From contig CACXMA010000003.1 of assembly GCA_902768665.1 (NCBI GenBank), forward strand, positions 1 through 64,000: 64,000 bases of DNA, read 5' to 3'. Source of the DNA: an uncultured Bacteroidia bacterium (GTDB lineage: Bacteria; Bacteroidota; Bacteroidia; Bacteroidales; UBA932). Position numbers and translations under genes: made by a program. This document shows positions 35,501-44,041 of this stretch, in pieces (position 1 is the first letter of the stretch; each line of letters begins with the position of its first letter). The notes under the pieces were generated by a model. The model searched no databases and was not told where the DNA came from. It worked only from the letters and a program-made list of their open reading frames with translations.

Positions 35501-37333
35501 TTAAATCAGCGACAGCTCCAGCCAGCGGGTTTCTTTTTCGTCGAGGAGGGCGCTGAGTTCCCCGTGACGGGTAGACGCGGCGAGAAGCGCTTCGCCGGAG
35601 AGGGCGCCGGAGGAGAGCGACGCTTCGAGGGTCTCTTTCTCGGCAGAGAGGGCGGCGATGTCGGCCTCCAGGGCCTCCATTTCGCGTTCTTCCTTCCAGC
35701 TGCGCTTTTTCTTTTTAACAGATTCCACGGACAAGCCGTGGAATGACGATGTTTCCGGTGGCGCATTATCCGTCATTCCACGTCCATTCCCCTCCGTCAT
35801 TCCACGGCTTGTCCGTGGAATCTTCTGCTCCGCTAGCTGATCCCGCAGGAATGAGCGGTACTCCGTGTAGTTGCCGATGAAGTCCTTGACGGCGCCGCCG
35901 CCCGTGAACACCAGCAGGTGGTCGACCAGGCGGTCGAGGAAGTGGCGGTCGTGGGAAACGATGATCAGCGACCCCTTGTACTCGTCCTTGAGGTACTCCT
36001 CGAGAATCTCCAGCGTGACGATGTCGAGGTCGTTCGTGGGCTCGTCGAGAATCAGCAGGTTCGGCTTCTGCATGAGGATGGTCAGGAGGTAGAGCCGGCG
36101 CTTTTCCCCGCCGCTGAGGCGGTCCAGCGTCGAATTCAGCATGTCGTGCGGGAAGAGGAAACGGCCGAGAAGGTGGGTGTCGTTCACGGTCTCCAGCACG
36201 GTCTGGCCGGGCTTGAAGGTGATGCCGGCCTGACGGTAGTAGCCGATGCGGAGGGATTCGCCGCGGTCGATGGTGCCGCTCAGTTCGCCGCCCCAGGAGG
36301 GATCCCACTGCCCCGTGATGAGGTTGAGGAAGGTGGTCTTCCCGGAAGCGTTGCCGCCGACGATGCCGACCCGCTCGTATCGCTGGAAATTGTAGGTGAA
36401 GCGGTCGAGGTAGCAGCGTCCTTCCCAACTGAAGCTCAGGTCCTTGCAGTTGATGACCTTGTTGCCGAGGTAGGTCTCGCCGGAGGCCATTTCACCGAGG
36501 TCCACCTTGCGCTGGATGTAGCTGTCCTCGGCGCGCTCGGCGATGCGTTCGAAGGCCTGTTTGCGGTATTTGGCCTTGCCGGTTCGGGCGCAGGGGGTGG
36601 CATGGATCCACTCCAGCTCGCGGCGGAAGAGGTTGCGGACGCGCTCGGTCTCGGCATTGAACTGGTCGATCCGGTCCTGCCGCCGCTCGAGGAAATTGAC
36701 GTAGTCGCCGCGGTAGATGTAGATCTGGCCGCGGTCCAGTTCCATCACGGTATTGCAGATGCGGTCGAGGAAATAGCGGTCGTGGGTCACCATGAACAGG
36801 GTCCGGCGGGACTGCTTGAGGAAGTTCTCCAGCAGTTCGATGGCATCGAGGTCGAGGTGGTTCGTCGGCTCGTCCATGATGTAGAAATCGGGCTCCGAGG
36901 CCAGCATGGACACGATGGCGACGCGCTTGACCTCGCCGCCGGAGAGCTGGTCCATCCGCTTGTCGGGGCCGCCGAGGCCGAACTGGGTCAGCAGCTGCTC
37001 CATCCGCAGCTCGTACTCCCACTGCGCCTCACCTTCGATCTTCCACTGCTTCTTAGCGTCGTCGAGAATCTGCTCCCGCACGGTCCGCTGCGGGTCGTAG
37101 GCATACTCCTGCTCGAGGAAGGCGATGCGGATGTCCTTGAGAAACAGCACCTTCCCGCCGCCGTCGGAGGCATCTTTCCCGGCGAGGATCCGCAGCAGGG
37201 AGGTCTTGCCGGAGCCGTTCGGCGCGATCAGCGCGACCTTGTCGCCCTCGTTGATGTTGAAGGCGATATGGTCGAACAGCACCTTGGGGCCGTACGACTT
37301 GGAAATGTTCTCTATCTGAAGGTAACTGGGCAT
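35501..37333 (-). CDS. ABC-F family ATPase (Uup/EttA-like) with repeat-derived linker
   Basis: 610 residues, two ABC domains without membrane parts; such proteins act on ribosomes. ABC1: Walker A PNGSGKTS (about 39-46), LSGGE (about 130), MDEPTNHLD. ABC2: GGNASGKTT (about 332-340), LSGGEKRR (about 415), LDEPTNDLD. The C-terminal 65 residues are a coiled coil (EEREMEALEADIAALSAEKETLE). The linker between ABC2 and the coiled coil, residues 505-539, is encoded by three palindromic repeats (35721-35821) and reads ...SRGMTEGNGRGMTDNAPP...[12 protein letters not shown] flexible linker is probably tolerated. The start codon follows the CotH stop without a gap. Confidence 0.92.
   Translation of the reverse strand: MPSYLQIENISKSYGPKVLFDHIAFNINEGDKVALIAPNGSGKTSLLRILAGKDASDGGGKVLFLKDIRIAFLEQEYAYDPQRTVREQILDDAKKQWKIEGEAQWEYELRMEQLLTQFGLGGPDKRMDQLSGGEVKRVAIVSMLASEPDFYIMDEPTNHLDLDAIELLENFLKQSRRTLFMVTHDRYFLDRICNTVMELDRGQIYIYRGDYVNFLERRQDRIDQFNAETERVRNLFRRELEWIHATPCARTGKAKYRKQAFERIAERAEDSYIQRKVDLGEMASGETYLGNKVINCKDLSFSWEGRCYLDRFTYNFQRYERVGIVGGNASGKTTFLNLITGQWDPSWGGELSGTIDRGESLRIGYYRQAGITFKPGQTVLETVNDTHLLGRFLFPHDMLNSTLDRLSGGEKRRLYLLTILMQKPNLLILDEPTNDLDIVTLEILEEYLKDEYKGSLIIVSHDRHFLDRLVDHLLVFTGGGAVKDFIGNYTEYRSFLRDQLAEQKIPRTSRGMTEGNGRGMTDNAPPETSSFHGLSVESVKKKKRSWKEEREMEALEADIAALSAEKETLEASLSSGALSGEALLAASTRHGELSALLDEKETRWLELSLI
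35721..35821. repeat. Three palindromic repeats inside the ABC-F gene
   Basis: A full copy GATTCCACGG...GGAATGAC (35721-35747), a half copy GTCATTCCACG (35772-35782) and a full copy in opposite orientation GTCATTCCACGG...GGAATC (35795-35821). The reading frame stays open through all three. Confidence 0.92.
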
Positions 37334-39130
37334 CTATTTGCGGACGAGCTGGTCGAACTTGGTGAGGCGCGCGGTGATATACTTCTTGACGGCATTCACC
37401 TCGCCGGCATAGCTGCCGTAGGTCCTGGGGTTCTGGTGGACATACTGGTTGAGGATGGGCCAGCGCTTGAAATTCAGCTGCTGGGACTCCTCCAGCAGGG
37501 CTGCCGTCTCGTCGACAAAATCATTGAGGTCCAAGAGTTTCGGCCTGGCCTCATCCCAGAGTTCCACGAGCCGTGCCCGCGCCCCGGCGTCATTCTTGAC
37601 GATCCGGGTGACCATGGACCGGACATCGTCGTCCGCCACCGAACCCGCGCTCGCGTAGATGAAATCGCTCAGGTTGTTGATGGGGTAGGTGCGGTTGTCG
37701 TTCTCGAAGGACAGGTCGTAGTCCCAGACGGGGCCCGTGTAGAAGGGGCCGCTGCCGGCATCCTTGTACATATTGACGCTCCAGTAGGTGTCGGTGTTGC
37801 CGCAGAACTCGCCGACGATGAAGTTGCGGAGGAAGCTGTCTAGGTGGAGATACTTCCGGTATCCGCTCGTCACATCCTTGTAATTGGAAGAGAAGACGGC
37901 GGTCTCCATCTGGCCGAAAAAGTTCTGGATATAGGTCTTCTGGGCGGCCGTAATCTTGTCGTCCTTGGGGTATTTGACCGTCACGGGGATGCCGCGGGAG
38001 GAATAGAAATACACCTGCTCTTTGGCCGCATAGGCGTCGATTTCAATGAGATAGCCGTCCTTGGCGGGCACGCGGTTCTCGCCGACCTCCACCTGGTCGC
38101 AGAGCTGGTAGCAGCCCTCGTATTCGCCGTTGAGAACCAGGTCCACGGGCGCGCAGAAAGGCGTATACACCATCCCTACCCGGCGGCTTACCTCGAAGGC
38201 CAGGATGTTGCGCATCAGCGTCTTGTCGCCGTAATTGTTGATCAGCGTCCAGCTCTTGTCGGTCGCCGGCGCGCCGAGGGGATTCTGCTTTTCGGCGAAC
38301 TTGATCCGGTAGGGCTTCTTGGGGAAGTCCCAGCTGGCGTTTCCGCGGCCGCGAACGCCCGTCAGCGCGGTCGAGAGCAGCTTGGTACCGCCCTCGGAAA
38401 TGATATACACGTTGGCATTGACATAGTCCGTCTTGGACGTTATCTCCTTGCCGCCCTCGGTGTTGATGACAACGGTCGGGAGGTTGGTCAGCTGGCACAG
38501 CCGCGCATCGTCACCGGCGGCCTTGTAACCCCAGAACTCCACTTCGGAGACATTGCAGCGGGCGTCGTTCGGACCGACATAACGGACATAGCGGAAGCCG
38601 CGGGAGCATTGAATGTCAATGTATTGCACCACCCGTGCCTGTCCTTTTTCCCGGACGATGGCAAGGGGCAGCGCATCGCTGAAATCCGCCTGGTTGGCCC
38701 CTTCGAAGAGCGCCAGTTCCACACGGCCCTCCTGCGAAATGCGGGGCGAGCAGCCCACTTTCGTGATAATGTGCGGCTCCCCGAGATCGAGGCCCACCCA
38801 GGTGCGGCTGCGGTTGTAGCTCGCAAAGAAGGTGTCGAAATTGCCGTCGAAGGCATTGCCGCGCGCATTGACCGTCGAAGAGGACTGGCCCGTATCGTAG
38901 TTGACCGACTGGAGCGTACCGATGATGGCGCCGCTCAGCTTGACGGGTGTGGTATCCTGCACGGGGTCGTCCGGCTTCTCGTCAGGTTTGTCGTCAGGTT
39001 TTTCTTCCGGCTTCTGGGGCTCCTCCGGCTTTTCCACCGGGGGTTCTTCCGGCTCCGGGCGATCCTTCTCACAGGCATACGCCAGGAAAAGCGCCATGCA
39101 GAGTATGGCGAAGGGTTTCAGAATTCTCAT
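37334..39130 (-). CDS. CotH kinase-like lipoprotein with F5/8-type C domain
   Basis: 598 residues from ATG 39130, the start of a lipoprotein signal (LFLAYAC, Cys about 20); an ATG six codons upstream (39148) is possible. An acidic, proline-rich linker of PEEKPDD repeats (about 24-60) is followed by a discoidin/F5-8 type C domain (about 65-195, GNAFDGNFDTFFAS...WVGLDLGEPHIITKVGCSP) and the CotH domain (about 205-560): RGRGNASWDFPKKPYRIKF, SWTLINNYGDKTLMRN, DGYLIEID, and the metal-binding VWDYDLSF. CotH proteins are atypical protein kinases in spore coats; in Bacteroidales they are surface lipoproteins of unknown target. Confidence 0.85.
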   Translation of the reverse strand: MRILKPFAILCMALFLAYACEKDRPEPEEPPVEKPEEPQKPEEKPDDKPDEKPDDPVQDTTPVKLSGAIIGTLQSVNYDTGQSSSTVNARGNAFDGNFDTFFASYNRSRTWVGLDLGEPHIITKVGCSPRISQEGRVELALFEGANQADFSDALPLAIVREKGQARVVQYIDIQCSRGFRYVRYVGPNDARCNVSEVEFWGYKAAGDDARLCQLTNLPTVVINTEGGKEITSKTDYVNANVYIISEGGTKLLSTALTGVRGRGNASWDFPKKPYRIKFAEKQNPLGAPATDKSWTLINNYGDKTLMRNILAFEVSRRVGMVYTPFCAPVDLVLNGEYEGCYQLCDQVEVGENRVPAKDGYLIEIDAYAAKEQVYFYSSRGIPVTVKYPKDDKITAAQKTYIQNFFGQMETAVFSSNYKDVTSGYRKYLHLDSFLRNFIVGEFCGNTDTYWSVNMYKDAGSGPFYTGPVWDYDLSFENDNRTYPINNLSDFIYASAGSVADDDVRSMVTRIVKNDAGARARLVELWDEARPKLLDLNDFVDETAALLEESQQLNFKRWPILNQYVHQNPRTYGSYAGEVNAVKKYITARLTKFDQLVRK

Positions 39131-39163
39131 CTGCAGGTAGCTCGGCATAACGGCAGGATACGG

Positions 39164-40327
39164 CTAATAATACTTCGACCAGAAAAGGATCCAGGCCTGT
39201 TCCTTTTCGGGGAGGGCTTCCATGTCGGCGACATAGTCCGGGTCCGGGATGTACCAGGTCGTGGATTCGAAGTACTTCTGCAGGTCCTTCGACTTGAAGA
39301 CATAGCCGCGCCAGGCGAACGGGAGATTCCGCATGATGCGCTGCTCGGCGTCGGTAAACCGCAGTTCTTCCCCGAGGAGGATGGACCAGTCGATGTACAT
39401 CCCGCGGCTCGCCGCCACGACATCGGCCCCATGCACCGGCTCGCCGAAACTCCAGACGCTCCATATCTCCTGCGGCTTGCTGATGCGCAGCTCGCCTTCT
39501 GGACGGAAATTGTTTCTGCTGAATGAGATACCGCCTTTCCGGAGATGGAACATCGGCTGCTTTTCGCCGTAGATTTCCACTTCCTCCGCCTTGCCGACGC
39601 CGTCTATGGTCCAATCGGCCGCATCCGCGAAGAAGGTCGGCTCGACGGCGAAGGATTCGTGGTCGCCCATGTTGACCCGGAGGGTGAAATCACCAATCTG
39701 CCCGCCGGCCCAGCGGCAGGCTGCCGTCAGGACATAGGGGAAGAAGAATTCCTGGTCCACGGACATCGACATGTCGTATTCATAGGTGTGGCGGACGATG
39801 TTCACACCCGGCTGGAAGCGGGCGTTGAAATGATAGACGTAGTTGAAGGGATAGGACATCTCTCCGTACTCCGCAATGGCCTCCTCGCACTGTTTCCGCG
39901 TCAGGGCCTTGAACTTCCCGTCCGCGTAATAGGGTGTTTCAACCCACTGGTCCGCGTCCTCGTCGTAATAGCCGTTCGAGACATGGGCGATCCGGTACGA
40001 CAGTTGACGCCCATTGACAAGGACTTTGAAATGGCGCATGTGGGGCTGCTCAGGGAAGTCCTCCATGCCCTCGTAAGGATAGGCCGGGGCCGCTTCGAAG
40101 CCTACCAGAAGGTCTTTCGCCCTGTCCGTCGGATTGAAAAACTCGTAGTAAACGTCCACGTCGAGATGGTTCCCGACGCGGTTCACGGTGAGGATTTCTT
40201 TCTGCACGGAAATCTCCGTCTCGGTGATGGGGACGAGCTGGTTCCCCTGCGCATAGAATACGCCGTCGTTGGCAAGGGCTTTGGATCCAAGGAGGATGGC
40301 CAGCAGGATGACATATTTACTTTTCAT
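39164..40327 (-). CDS. Secreted YARHG-domain protein
   Basis: 387 residues with a signal peptide (cut near SKALAND). Residues about 20-270 are a beta-rich domain similar to the DUF4424 type (NDGVFYAQGNQLVPITETEISVQKEIL). The last 75 residues match a YARHG domain: EQRIMRNLPFAWRGYVFKSKDLQKYF...TWYIPDPDY. The YARHG signature itself is changed to FAWRG. The function of these extracellular domains is unknown. It lies in one direction with the CotH lipoprotein gene, 33 nt apart. Confidence 0.78.
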   Translation of the reverse strand: MKSKYVILLAILLGSKALANDGVFYAQGNQLVPITETEISVQKEILTVNRVGNHLDVDVYYEFFNPTDRAKDLLVGFEAAPAYPYEGMEDFPEQPHMRHFKVLVNGRQLSYRIAHVSNGYYDEDADQWVETPYYADGKFKALTRKQCEEAIAEYGEMSYPFNYVYHFNARFQPGVNIVRHTYEYDMSMSVDQEFFFPYVLTAACRWAGGQIGDFTLRVNMGDHESFAVEPTFFADAADWTIDGVGKAEEVEIYGEKQPMFHLRKGGISFSRNNFRPEGELRISKPQEIWSVWSFGEPVHGADVVAASRGMYIDWSILLGEELRFTDAEQRIMRNLPFAWRGYVFKSKDLQKYFESTTWYIPDPDYVADMEALPEKEQAWILFWSKYY

Positions 40328-40364
40328 AAGCGGGAGGGTTTAAATTGGCACCTTCACCCGATCA

Positions 40365-40961
40365 TCAGAGCCGCTGCAGGGCGGCCTTGATGATATCCTC
40401 GACCTTGGCGGCGGGGTTCTCCTTGAGGATAGCGGGGATGACCTTAGCGATGTTGGCCTTGGAGAAACCGAGCATGACGAGCGCCGTCGTCGCTTCGTCC
40501 ACGGTCGCGGCATTGTCCGCCTTGGCGAAAATCGTCGCTCCGGCACTCTCTGCGCCGGCTCCCTTGACAATTTTGTCCTTGAGTTCGAGGATGACTCGCT
40601 GGGCGCTCTTGGCGCCGATGCCCTTGATGCTCTTGATGCGGTTGACATCTTCGCTGAGGATCGCCTGGCGGATTTCGTCGGCCGTAAGCGAAGAGAGCAT
40701 CATCCGCGCCGTACCGGCACCGATGCCCGTGACGCTGATGAGCAGCCGGAAAAGCTCGCGCTCGTCCTTCGTGGCGAAGCCATAATACTGCTCGTCATCC
40801 TCGCGAAGATAGTGGTGGATGTATGCCTGTGCGGTTTCCTTGCCCTTCAGCAGTTCGTAGGTCTGCAGCGAAATGAGAATATGGTAGCCGATGCCGCCGG
40901 TCTCAAGCACGAGATCGGTCGGAGTCAGTTCGACGACAGTTCCTTTTATATAATCTATCAT
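40365..40961 (-). CDS. ruvA: Holliday junction DNA helicase subunit RuvA
   Basis: 198 residues from ATG 40961 (MIDYIKGTV), like E. coli RuvA (203). Binds four-way junctions and loads RuvB. Domain I OB fold (1-62), domain II with two helix-hairpin-helix motifs (LISVTGIGAGTARMMLS about 70-86, IKSIKGIGAKSAQRVILEL about 105-123) and the small domain III (about 150-198) that contacts RuvB. No ruvB or ruvC next to it. A family 3 repeat lies in its 5' leader. Confidence 0.96.
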   Translation of the reverse strand: MIDYIKGTVVELTPTDLVLETGGIGYHILISLQTYELLKGKETAQAYIHHYLREDDEQYYGFATKDERELFRLLISVTGIGAGTARMMLSSLTADEIRQAILSEDVNRIKSIKGIGAKSAQRVILELKDKIVKGAGAESAGATIFAKADNAATVDEATTALVMLGFSKANIAKVIPAILKENPAAKVEDIIKAALQRL

Positions 40962-40971
40962 AGTACTTCCT

Positions 40972-40998
40972 GTCATGCCCAGCGTATGCGGGGCATCT
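40972..40998. repeat. Family 3 palindrome in the ruvA leader
   Basis: GTCATGCCCAGCG...CGGGGCATCT, 11 nt before the ruvA ATG on the minus strand. A TATTTTTG (41004-41011) upstream could be the ruvA -7 box. Confidence 0.85.
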
Positions 40999-41021
40999 AT
41001 TTGCAAAAATATCAATTTTCA

Positions 41022-41053
41022 TTGTCAAATGAAAGAAGTCTTTCGTAAATTTG
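41022..41053 (+). promoter_or_regulatory. Promoter of the suf cluster
   Basis: TTG (41022-41024), 21 nt, TAAATTTG (41046-41053). The sufS ATG at 41060 is only 7 nt after the -7 box, so the mRNA would be almost leaderless; an ATG at 41051 would lie inside the box and is excluded. Confidence 0.6.
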
Positions 41054-41059
41054 CAGGCT

Positions 41060-42289
41060 ATGACCATCGAACAGATCCGTACCCATTTCCCGCTGCTGCA
41101 GACAGAGACCGTCTACGGCAAGCCGCTTGTCTATCTCGACAATGCGGCCACAGCCCAGCGGCTCGATGCCGTACTGGACAGGGAGGCGGAACTGAGCCGC
41201 CACGCCAACGCCAACATCCACCGCGCCGTCCACCGGCTTTCGTCCCTGGCGACGGACGCCTATGAAAACACCCGCGACCGCGTGAAGGATTTCATCGGCG
41301 CCGGCAGCCGGGAGGAAATCGTCTTCACCTCCGGCACGACGGCCGCCATCAACCTCGTCGCCTTCTCCTTCGGCGAAGCCTTCGTCGGCGAGGGGGACGA
41401 GATCATCGTCTCGGAAGTCGAGCACCACTCGAACATCGTTCCCTGGCAACTGATGGCGCAGCGGAAAAAGGCCGTCCTGAAGGTCCTTCCCGTCGACGAA
41501 TCGGGCCACCTGATGGTCGAAAGGCTGGAAAAATTGCTTTCTCAGCGCACAAAAATTGTTGCTATCTCACACATTTCCAATGTATTAGGCCTCGTAAACC
41601 CTGTAACGGAAATCGTCCGCATTTGTCACAAAAACGGCGTTCCGGTGCTGATTGACGGCGCGCAGGGCATCGTCCACGAGAAAGTGAACGTCTCCGAGCT
41701 CGACTGCGACTTCTATGCTTTCTCCGGGCACAAGATCTATGCGGCGACCGGAACGGGCGTCCTCTACGGGAAGAAGAAATGGCTCGATGCCATGCCCCCT
41801 TACATGGGCGGCGGCGAGATGATCGAGACCGTCCGTTTCTCCGGGACGACCTATGCCCCCCTCCCCGAAAAGTTCGAGGCCGGCACCCAGAACTTCACCG
41901 GTATCCCGACGCTGGCCCCGGCGATGGACGCCATGGATGCCTGGCGCGAAGATCCGCAGTGGAACCGGGAGATGGATGCCGTACGGGACTATGTCCTTTC
42001 CGCACTGACGGCTGATCCGAGGGTCCGGCTCTTCGGTGTTCCACGTGGAACATCCGAGAAGATTCCGCTCTTCTCTTTCGTCGTGGACGGAGTGCACCAC
42101 GAAGACCTGGCGCTGATTCTCGACAAGATGGGAATAGCCGTCCGGTCCGGCCAGATGTGTGCGGAACCGACCATGGACCGTTTTGGTGTGACCGGCATGC
42201 TCCGGGCCTCCTTCGGTCCTTACAACACGATGGCAGAAGCGGAGGCCTTCATTAAAGGGCTGAATAAAGCGATTGATATGTTATTGTAA
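41060..42289 (+). CDS. sufS: Cysteine desulfurase SufS
   Basis: 409 residues from ATG 41060 (MTIEQIRTHFPLLQ). Takes sulfur from cysteine for iron-sulfur cluster assembly. PLP lysine K225 in FSGHKIYAATG; persulfide-forming C367 in RSGQMCAEP; EHHSN at about 120 contacts PLP. Length and spacing match E. coli SufS (K226, C364). First gene of sufS-sufE-DUF59-folK; the other suf genes (B, C, D) are not in this window. Confidence 0.96.
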   Translation: MTIEQIRTHFPLLQTETVYGKPLVYLDNAATAQRLDAVLDREAELSRHANANIHRAVHRLSSLATDAYENTRDRVKDFIGAGSREEIVFTSGTTAAINLVAFSFGEAFVGEGDEIIVSEVEHHSNIVPWQLMAQRKKAVLKVLPVDESGHLMVERLEKLLSQRTKIVAISHISNVLGLVNPVTEIVRICHKNGVPVLIDGAQGIVHEKVNVSELDCDFYAFSGHKIYAATGTGVLYGKKKWLDAMPPYMGGGEMIETVRFSGTTYAPLPEKFEAGTQNFTGIPTLAPAMDAMDAWREDPQWNREMDAVRDYVLSALTADPRVRLFGVPRGTSEKIPLFSFVVDGVHHEDLALILDKMGIAVRSGQMCAEPTMDRFGVTGMLRASFGPYNTMAEAEAFIKGLNKAIDMLL

Positions 42290-42322
42290 GTCCTGTCACG
42301 CATAGGCAGGGCAAGTGTGATT

Positions 42323-42736
42323 ATGACAATAGAGGAAAAGAAACAGGCCGTCATCGACGACTTTTCGATGTACGATGAGTGGCTGGACAAATATGAGTAC
42401 CTGATCGAGCTCGGCAAATCGCTCGAGACCTTCGACGAAGAGAAAAAGACGGAGGACAGGCTCATCAAGGGCTGCCAGTCCCGCGTATGGCTCGACAGCG
42501 AGCTCCGGGACGGACGGCTGTATTTCACCGCCGACAGCGACGCCATCATCACCAAGGGGATCATTTCCCTTCTCATCGGCGTCTATTCCGGTGCAACGCC
42601 GGAGGAGATTGCCGAGGACGATTTCGCCTTCGTCGGAGAGATCGGCCTTCGCGAAAACCTTTCGCCGACCCGCGCCGGCGGTCTTGCCTCCATGATTGAC
42701 ACACTCAAAAAAACAGCCGCAGCCTATGTCCGATAA
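42323..42736 (+). CDS. sufE: Sulfur acceptor protein SufE
   Basis: 137 residues from ATG 42323. Accepts the persulfide from SufS; the active Cys is C51 in LIKGCQSRVWL, the same position as in E. coli SufE. KGIISLLIGVYSG (about 75-87) and the ENLSPTRAGGLASM end are typical. It begins 33 nt after sufS and overlaps the next gene by 11 nt. Confidence 0.95.
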   Translation: MTIEEKKQAVIDDFSMYDEWLDKYEYLIELGKSLETFDEEKKTEDRLIKGCQSRVWLDSELRDGRLYFTADSDAIITKGIISLLIGVYSGATPEEIAEDDFAFVGEIGLRENLSPTRAGGLASMIDTLKKTAAAYVR

Positions 42737-43109
42737 AGTACTCACCGCAGAACAGGTGCAAGCGCTGCAGCCGCTGTACGAGAGCGTCATCGCCGCCCTA
42801 AAGCAAGTCTATGATCCCGAGATTCCGGTCAACATCTACGACCTCGGACTGATCTACGAACTGAACATCAACCCCGACCGCGAGGTCTACATCAAGATGA
42901 CTTTCACGGCGCCGAACTGCCCCATGGCGGACCAGGTCATGCAAGAAGTTCAGGAGGCCGTCGAAGCGGTTCCGACCGTCACCAAAGTTGAGCTCGAACT
43001 CACCTTCGAGCCCGTCTGGGACAAGAGCATGCTCTCCGAAGAAGCCCGCGTGGAACTGGGTCTGGATTATGAAGAGGGGGACGATGCCTATGCCAACTAC
43101 GAAGGTTGA
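42726..43109 (+). CDS. DUF59 / MIP18-type Fe-S assembly protein (SufT-like)
   Basis: 127 residues from ATG 42726. Residues about 20-105 are a DUF59 domain: ALKQVYDPEIPVNIYDLGLIY, then MTFTAPNCPMADQV with the conserved Cys, and LTFEPVWDKSMLSEEARVELGL at the end. Family members help Fe-S cluster maturation or transfer. Position inside the suf cluster supports this. Overlaps sufE by 11 nt and folK by about 20 nt, in different frames. Confidence 0.9.
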   Translation: MSDKVLTAEQVQALQPLYESVIAALKQVYDPEIPVNIYDLGLIYELNINPDREVYIKMTFTAPNCPMADQVMQEVQEAVEAVPTVTKVELELTFEPVWDKSMLSEEARVELGLDYEEGDDAYANYEG

Positions 43110-43581
43110 CCTCTATCTCTCGCTGGGAAGCAACCTCGGGGACCGGGAGGCCCATCTCAAGGCCGCGCTCTCGGCGCTGAACCGCTCCTACGGCCGGTTC
43201 ACACGGATTTCCAAAGTCATCGAAACGGAGCCGGACGGCTTTGAGAGCCCCAACCGCTTTCTCAATCTTTGCGTGCGCTACAAAGTGACGCGCCGATCCG
43301 ATGATCCGCTCCAGGACTGCCTTCGCATCCTGCACCGCGTCAAAGCCATCGAGGAGCAGCTGGGACGCGAATTGAAAGTGGAATTTAACGGGGAAGGAAA
43401 GCGCATCTATCACGACCGCCCCATCGATATCGACATTCTTTTTTTCGGGGACATCCGCTGCTCCAGCACACTCGTCACAGTTCCGCATCCGCGCATCGGC
43501 GAACGCGACTTCGTCCTCCGTCCCCTCCGCCAGATCGCCACACCCACCCTTCGCCGCTCCTTCCCGGAATACTTCTTGTAG
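43090..43581 (+). CDS. folK: 2-amino-4-hydroxy-6-hydroxymethyldihydropteridine pyrophosphokinase
   Basis: 163 residues from ATG 43090 (MPTTKVDLYLSLGSNLGD). Transfers pyrophosphate to the pterin in folate synthesis. Motifs: SLGSNLGDREAHL (about 11-23), ESPNRFLNLC (pterin-binding Asn, about 54-63) and YHDRPIDIDILFFG (about 115-128). The start lies inside the DUF59 gene, so the two are coupled. It ends just before a triple repeat. Confidence 0.93.
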   Translation: MPTTKVDLYLSLGSNLGDREAHLKAALSALNRSYGRFTRISKVIETEPDGFESPNRFLNLCVRYKVTRRSDDPLQDCLRILHRVKAIEEQLGRELKVEFNGEGKRIYHDRPIDIDILFFGDIRCSSTLVTVPHPRIGERDFVLRPLRQIATPTLRRSFPEYFL

Positions 43582-43598
43582 CAGAATCCGTGCGACCC

Positions 43599-43719
43599 GT
43601 CATTCCACGGCTTGTCCGTGGAATCTATTAGCGAAAGTTCAAACCGTCATTCCACGGCTTGTCCGTGGAATCTATTACAAAGCGCTTCAACCGTCATTCC
43701 ACGGCTTGTCCGTGGAATC
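43599..43719. repeat. Three family 1 palindromes at exact 47-nt spacing
   Basis: GTCATTCCACGG...CCGTGGAATC at 43599-43625, 43646-43672 and 43693-43719. The two 20-nt spacers are similar to each other (both TATTA... and ...TTCAA[A]CC). The last copy ends 11 nt before the GIY-YIG gene. Confidence 0.95.
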
Positions 43720-43730
43720 TATGACAGACT

Positions 43731-44039
43731 ATGGAAAAGAAAGGATATACCTACATGATGAGTAATTACACCAATACAGTCCTATACACTGGTGTAACGA
43801 ACAGCATAAAAAGGAGAATCAGCGAACACAGTGAGGGTAGCGGTTCAAAGTTCACAGCCCGCTATCGTTGCAAGAAACTGGTCTTCTACGAAGCCTTCCC
43901 TGATATAGAACAGGCTATAGCGAGGGAAAAGCAAATTAAAAGATACCCTCGCGAATGGAAAAACAATCTGGTCAATTCGATGAACCCAGAATGGAGAGAC
44001 TTGTCTTGTGACATTGTTTTGGATCCAGATTTCGTTTAA
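43731..44039 (+). CDS. GIY-YIG nuclease family protein
   Basis: 102 residues, a single small nuclease domain. GIY-YIG elements: YTYMMSN (residues 6-12) for GIY and LYTGVT (18-23) for YIG; then the catalytic Arg in SIKRRISEH (about 26-34), FYEAFPDIEQAIAREKQIKRY with the metal-binding Glu (about 52-72), and a C-terminal NLVNSMNPEWRDL. Such one-domain proteins are common in Bacteroidetes and may cut DNA, but their role is not known. Unlike all neighbouring genes it is AT-richer and is enclosed by palindromic repeats on both sides (43599-43719 and 44042-44142), which suggests it moves or acts together with them. Confidence 0.9.
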   Translation: MEKKGYTYMMSNYTNTVLYTGVTNSIKRRISEHSEGSGSKFTARYRCKKLVFYEAFPDIEQAIAREKQIKRYPREWKNNLVNSMNPEWRDLSCDIVLDPDFV

Positions 44040-44041
44040 CA

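Noticed and set aside
42317..42322. GTG start for sufE two codons upstream
   Set aside because: The ATG at 42323 gives Cys at position 51 as in E. coli SufE.
43599..43719. CRISPR-like array (27-nt repeats, regular spacing)
   Set aside because: Only three copies, spacers of 20 nt that resemble each other, and the same repeat occurs all over the window; no cas genes nearby.
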